Shown piece by piece: positions 61,781 to 64,000 of a stretch of 64,000 nucleotides of DNA. The number at the start of each line of letters is the position of its first letter. The stretch's first letter is position 1. Position numbers and translations under genes: made by a program. The DNA comes from EB88 sp965199135 (GTDB taxonomy: Bacteria; Acidobacteriota; Terriglobia; Terriglobales; Acidobacteriaceae): positions 3,348,001 to 3,412,000 of the forward strand of contig OZ240685.1 in the NCBI GenBank assembly GCA_965199135.1. The letters are read 5' to 3'. Below the pieces are notes generated by a model. That model did no database searches. It saw only the letters and a list, made by a program, of their open reading frames with translations, and was not told where the DNA came from.

Positions 61781-63036
61781 GGGGTGTTGCTCTCCGAGTC
61801 ATCGCTGGCTGCGAGCTTCTGCTGAACGATGCGTACCTTGCTCTTGTCCTGCAGCTTCTCAAAGGAGCTGTTCGCAACCTGGTCCCCAGCCTGCAAGCCC
61901 GTCACCGCCGCCGTGACAGCATCGGTCGCGACGATCTTGATGTTGGTGATGGTGGCCGTGTTGTTGCGGAGTACATAGACGTAAGCCTGGTTGCCGTTGC
62001 GCTGGATCGCCGAGGCGGGGATCAGCACCTGGTTGTGCAGCACATTCACCAGCAGCTCAGTGTTGACGAACTGGTTCGGAAAAAGCAGCATCCGCGCATT
62101 GTCGAAGACGGCCCGCAGCTTCAGTGTGCCCGTCGTCGTGTCGATTTGATTATCGGTGGTCTCGAGCTTGCCGTTGCCAAGCGTCTGTGTCTGCGCCCGG
62201 TCGTACGCGGTGACCGGCAGCGTGCGCTGCCGCATCGCCTGCTCTACCTGCTCCAGGCTGTCTTCTGGAATGGTGAAGATCACGGTAATCGGCTGCACCT
62301 GCGTGATCACGACCAAAGCAGTTGTGCTGCTGGCCTGCACAATGTTGCCAGGGTCAACCAGGCGCAGGCCAACCCGGCCGGTAATCGGCGAAACGATGTG
62401 ACAGAAAGCGACGTTTACCGCGTCGGACTCCACCGTTCCCTGGTCACTCTGCACGAGGCCAGTGTCCTGATCGACCAACTTCGCCTGGTCATCGAGTTGC
62501 TGCTTCGCGATTGCATTGCGATCCCAGGCAGCCTGGTAGCGCTGCAGGTCCATCTTGGCCTGCGCCAGCACACCCTGGTCCCGCGCAAGCGCGCCCTTCG
62601 CTGTGTCCAGGGAGGCCTGGTAGGGCCGTGCATCAATATCGATCAGCGGCTCACCCTTGTGGACCGTCTGCCCTTCCTTATAGTGCACCGCGACGATCTG
62701 CCCTGTGACCTGGCTGGTGATCGATGCGGTATACCGCGGAGTAACGGTGCCGATCGCCGCAAGCTTGATCGCCATATCGCCAGCGTGCGCGGTCGCAGCA
62801 TTCAGTGTGACGTTTCCGCCCGAGCGATGCCGCCCCTGCGCCTGGGGAGTCTCCCCACCCGGCTTGTGGCGCAGGATCAAGAAGAACGCGAGGGCAAAGA
62901 TCACAAGCAGAACGATCCAGATCCAGCGGTGCCGCTTCCTGGGCCTGTCGCGGGGCAACCCATGCTGAGGAGCACTGGGCTCGGGTTCGCGTCTTGTCTC
63001 TGTTGCCAGTGCTGCTGCGGGTGGCTGCTGTTCCAT
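61777..63036 (-). CDS. RND efflux periplasmic adaptor (MdtA-like)
   Basis: 419 residues. A 36-residue cytoplasmic N-terminus, one anchor helix (IWIVLLVIFALAFFLIL, 38-54), then the membrane-fusion-protein plan: barrel-sandwich halves (VTPRYTASITSQVTGQIVAV and SPITGRVGLRLVDPGNIVQA) around an alpha-hairpin (about 140-200). It bridges pump and duct. First gene of the four-gene operon; stop overlaps the next start by four bases. No regulator gene is adjacent. Confidence 0.93.
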   Translation of the reverse strand: MEQQPPAAALATETRREPEPSAPQHGLPRDRPRKRHRWIWIVLLVIFALAFFLILRHKPGGETPQAQGRHRSGGNVTLNAATAHAGDMAIKLAAIGTVTPRYTASITSQVTGQIVAVHYKEGQTVHKGEPLIDIDARPYQASLDTAKGALARDQGVLAQAKMDLQRYQAAWDRNAIAKQQLDDQAKLVDQDTGLVQSDQGTVESDAVNVAFCHIVSPITGRVGLRLVDPGNIVQASSTTALVVITQVQPITVIFTIPEDSLEQVEQAMRQRTLPVTAYDRAQTQTLGNGKLETTDNQIDTTTGTLKLRAVFDNARMLLFPNQFVNTELLVNVLHNQVLIPASAIQRNGNQAYVYVLRNNTATITNIKIVATDAVTAAVTGLQAGDQVANSSFEKLQDKSKVRIVQQKLAASDDSESNTP

Positions 63037-63397
63037 CAGTATTGACTTGCCCCAAGGCTTTGGAGTGTGCCGTCAGCCGCAGTCGCGGCCGAGATTTCCA
63101 GCACTGGTTTGTCTCAAGAAGCGCAACTTCCATCACGCTTTTGGTGTTCTTGTTCTTAGTGGATTGCTTCCCCCGCTGCACGCGGGGGCCGCTTTTGGCT
63201 GCACCCATCCTACCCTAGACCGCCAAGCGGAAGCCCACGTGGCCGGAGCTTCACTCGTGCCCATCACACCGCATCGCTCCATGAGGTACGAGTGCAGCAG
63301 CGAAATGGTTGCAGCGACGTTGCGTCGGAGCGACGTCGACACGTGCGCTGGCCGCGCGGCAAGCAACCTGCTTGTCCCTTTCACGGCTCACACCAAT
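63037..63397. other. Promoter-side gap upstream of the efflux operon
   Basis: About 360 bases. A 7-bp hairpin CCCCCGC-TGCAC-GCGGGGG at 63170-63188 lies 135 bases before the adaptor start and could be part of its leader or a binding site. No convincing gene or promoter consensus is seen; the open frame across it on the plus strand looks non-coding until 63398. Confidence 0.35.
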
Positions 63398-63616
63398 ATG
63401 GCTTTCTTCTCGTACTCTGCCCTTCCACTCTTTCTGGATACAATCCCCGGGATTGACCCCGGCCCTCTCGATCCTGGCGGTTTTCCAGGCGATGAGCCGG
63501 ACTTCGACCCCGAGCCGGCTCCCGACCCGGATCCCCTCAGCCCTGGAATCGGCACCCCCGGCGTTGATCCAGGGTTCCCGGCTCCATCCTTCCCTGGTAC
63601 GCCGGCCTTCAACTAA
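63398..63616 (+). CDS. Possible small Pro/Asp/Gly-rich protein
   Basis: 72 residues from ATG at 63398. A short hydrophobic start (MAFFSYSALPLFLDTI) is followed by PGIDPGPLDPGGFPGDEPDF and similar repeats of Pro, Gly, Asp and Glu. No Shine-Dalgarno. The opposite strand is also open here, so coding is uncertain. Nothing like it is known to me. Confidence 0.35.
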   Translation: MAFFSYSALPLFLDTIPGIDPGPLDPGGFPGDEPDFDPEPAPDPDPLSPGIGTPGVDPGFPAPSFPGTPAFN

Positions 63617-63697
63617 GTCTTTCAAATGTGGAGCGAGTTGTTACAATTGTGTTAAGACGCCCGTCGTTCGCGTCGTGAGAAGGACTCGCTCCCGTAC

Positions 63698-64000
63698 ATG
63701 AATGTCTACATCCTGCGCCATGCCAGTGCTGGCACGCGTCGCGTCAACCCCATGATCGATGTGAAACGTCCTCTCGATAAAGAAGGCAAGATCCAGTGCC
63801 TGCTGATCGGGAGCTATCTGAGCGCCCTGAAGGTTCAGTTCGATCTGGTGGCCTCGAGCCCCCTGAAACGTGCGCTGCAGACCGCCTCCCTGGTCGGGAC
63901 CGAAGTGGGGTTCGACAGCGAGATCACCATCACCGCCGCCCTCGCTCCCGAGGCAACGGTGGGTGCCTTCCAAAACTTCGTACACGAACTGCAGGGTCAC
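63698..64000 (+). CDS. SixA-like histidine phosphatase (partial, runs off the right edge)
   Basis: 101 residues visible from ATG at 63698. Histidine phosphatase start MNVYILRHASAG with the nucleophile His8; the usual RHG is RHA here. FDLVASSPLKRALQTASLVG carries the second Arg motif. SixA removes phosphate from HPt domains of phosphorelays or, in some bacteria, acts on the phosphotransferase system. The second catalytic His lies beyond the window. Confidence 0.85.
   Translation, partial: MNVYILRHASAGTRRVNPMIDVKRPLDKEGKIQCLLIGSYLSALKVQFDLVASSPLKRALQTASLVGTEVGFDSEITITAALAPEATVGAFQNFVHELQGH

Noticed and set aside
61762..63045. Plus-strand frame of 427 codons
   Set aside because: Antisense to the MdtA-like adaptor, which has clear membrane-fusion-protein features.

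Overview
The window is GC-rich (roughly 60-63% by eye), densely coded DNA that looks like the chromosome of an Acidobacteriota of the Terriglobus/Granulicella/Edaphobacter kind. This assignment is an inference from gene content: a large Omp85 protein beside ThiF, a DUF1800 protein, a long PIG-L deacetylase, von Willebrand A and BNR-repeat secreted proteins, an unusual Gly/Ser/Phe-rich pseudopilin, and eutBC without a microcompartment. No rRNA, tRNA, CRISPR array, insertion sequence, phage gene or plasmid origin was seen.

Layout, left to right. 1-5.2 kb: a truncated BamA/TamA-type insertase (minus strand), thiF, an ECF sigma factor with its zinc-finger anti-sigma partner, and shikimate kinase. 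5.3-9.8 kb: a heme-copper oxidase assembly block (heme O synthase, a two-gene ABC exporter, a DUF420 membrane protein, a small membrane protein), then ssb with a strong terminator. 10.3-13.2 kb: a 954-residue protein of unknown function. 13.3-16.9 kb: ethanolamine permease, eutB and eutC, translationally coupled. 17-27.1 kb: a type IV pilus/type II secretion-like assembly cluster (pilin, LolA-like chaperone, BNR protein, PilC, PilB, PilM, PilN, PilO, PilP-like, FG-rich pseudopilin), ended by a bidirectional terminator.

27.2-31.8 kb (minus strand): A-type Fe-S carrier, helix-hairpin-helix lipoprotein, YceI, FolD, PhoU and an MFS transporter. 32.1-36.5 kb: a PilZ protein and an atypical LuxR-type response regulator, an acyl-CoA thioesterase (minus), an MFS transporter and an M29 aminopeptidase. 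36.6-40.1 kb (minus): the envelope/isoprenoid set cdsA-dxr-rseP. 40.2-42.1 kb: a secreted VWA protein and a GAF protein that ends in a histidine-kinase-like dimerisation helix with no ATPase domain. 42.1-46.2 kb (minus): DUF1800, then the periplasmic methionine-sulfoxide repair pair msrQ-msrP. 46.4-51.5 kb: a hydratase of the fumarylacetoacetase superfamily, an amino-acid permease, and a large PIG-L deacetylase. 51.7-53.6 kb: a coiled-coil outer-membrane porin. 53.7-63.0 kb (minus): a complete MdtABC-TolC-like RND efflux operon with overlapping genes. The right edge cuts a SixA-type histidine phosphatase.

Themes. Envelope traffic dominates: Omp85, LolA, RseP, the pilus cluster, the porin and the RND pump. 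Several genes carry a TANNNT hexamer 6-9 bases before the start codon and no Shine-Dalgarno sequence, which suggests leaderless transcription. The most unusual single gene is the pseudopilin-like protein at 25.7-27.1 kb, whose body is built from SSSGFGG-type low-complexity repeats.
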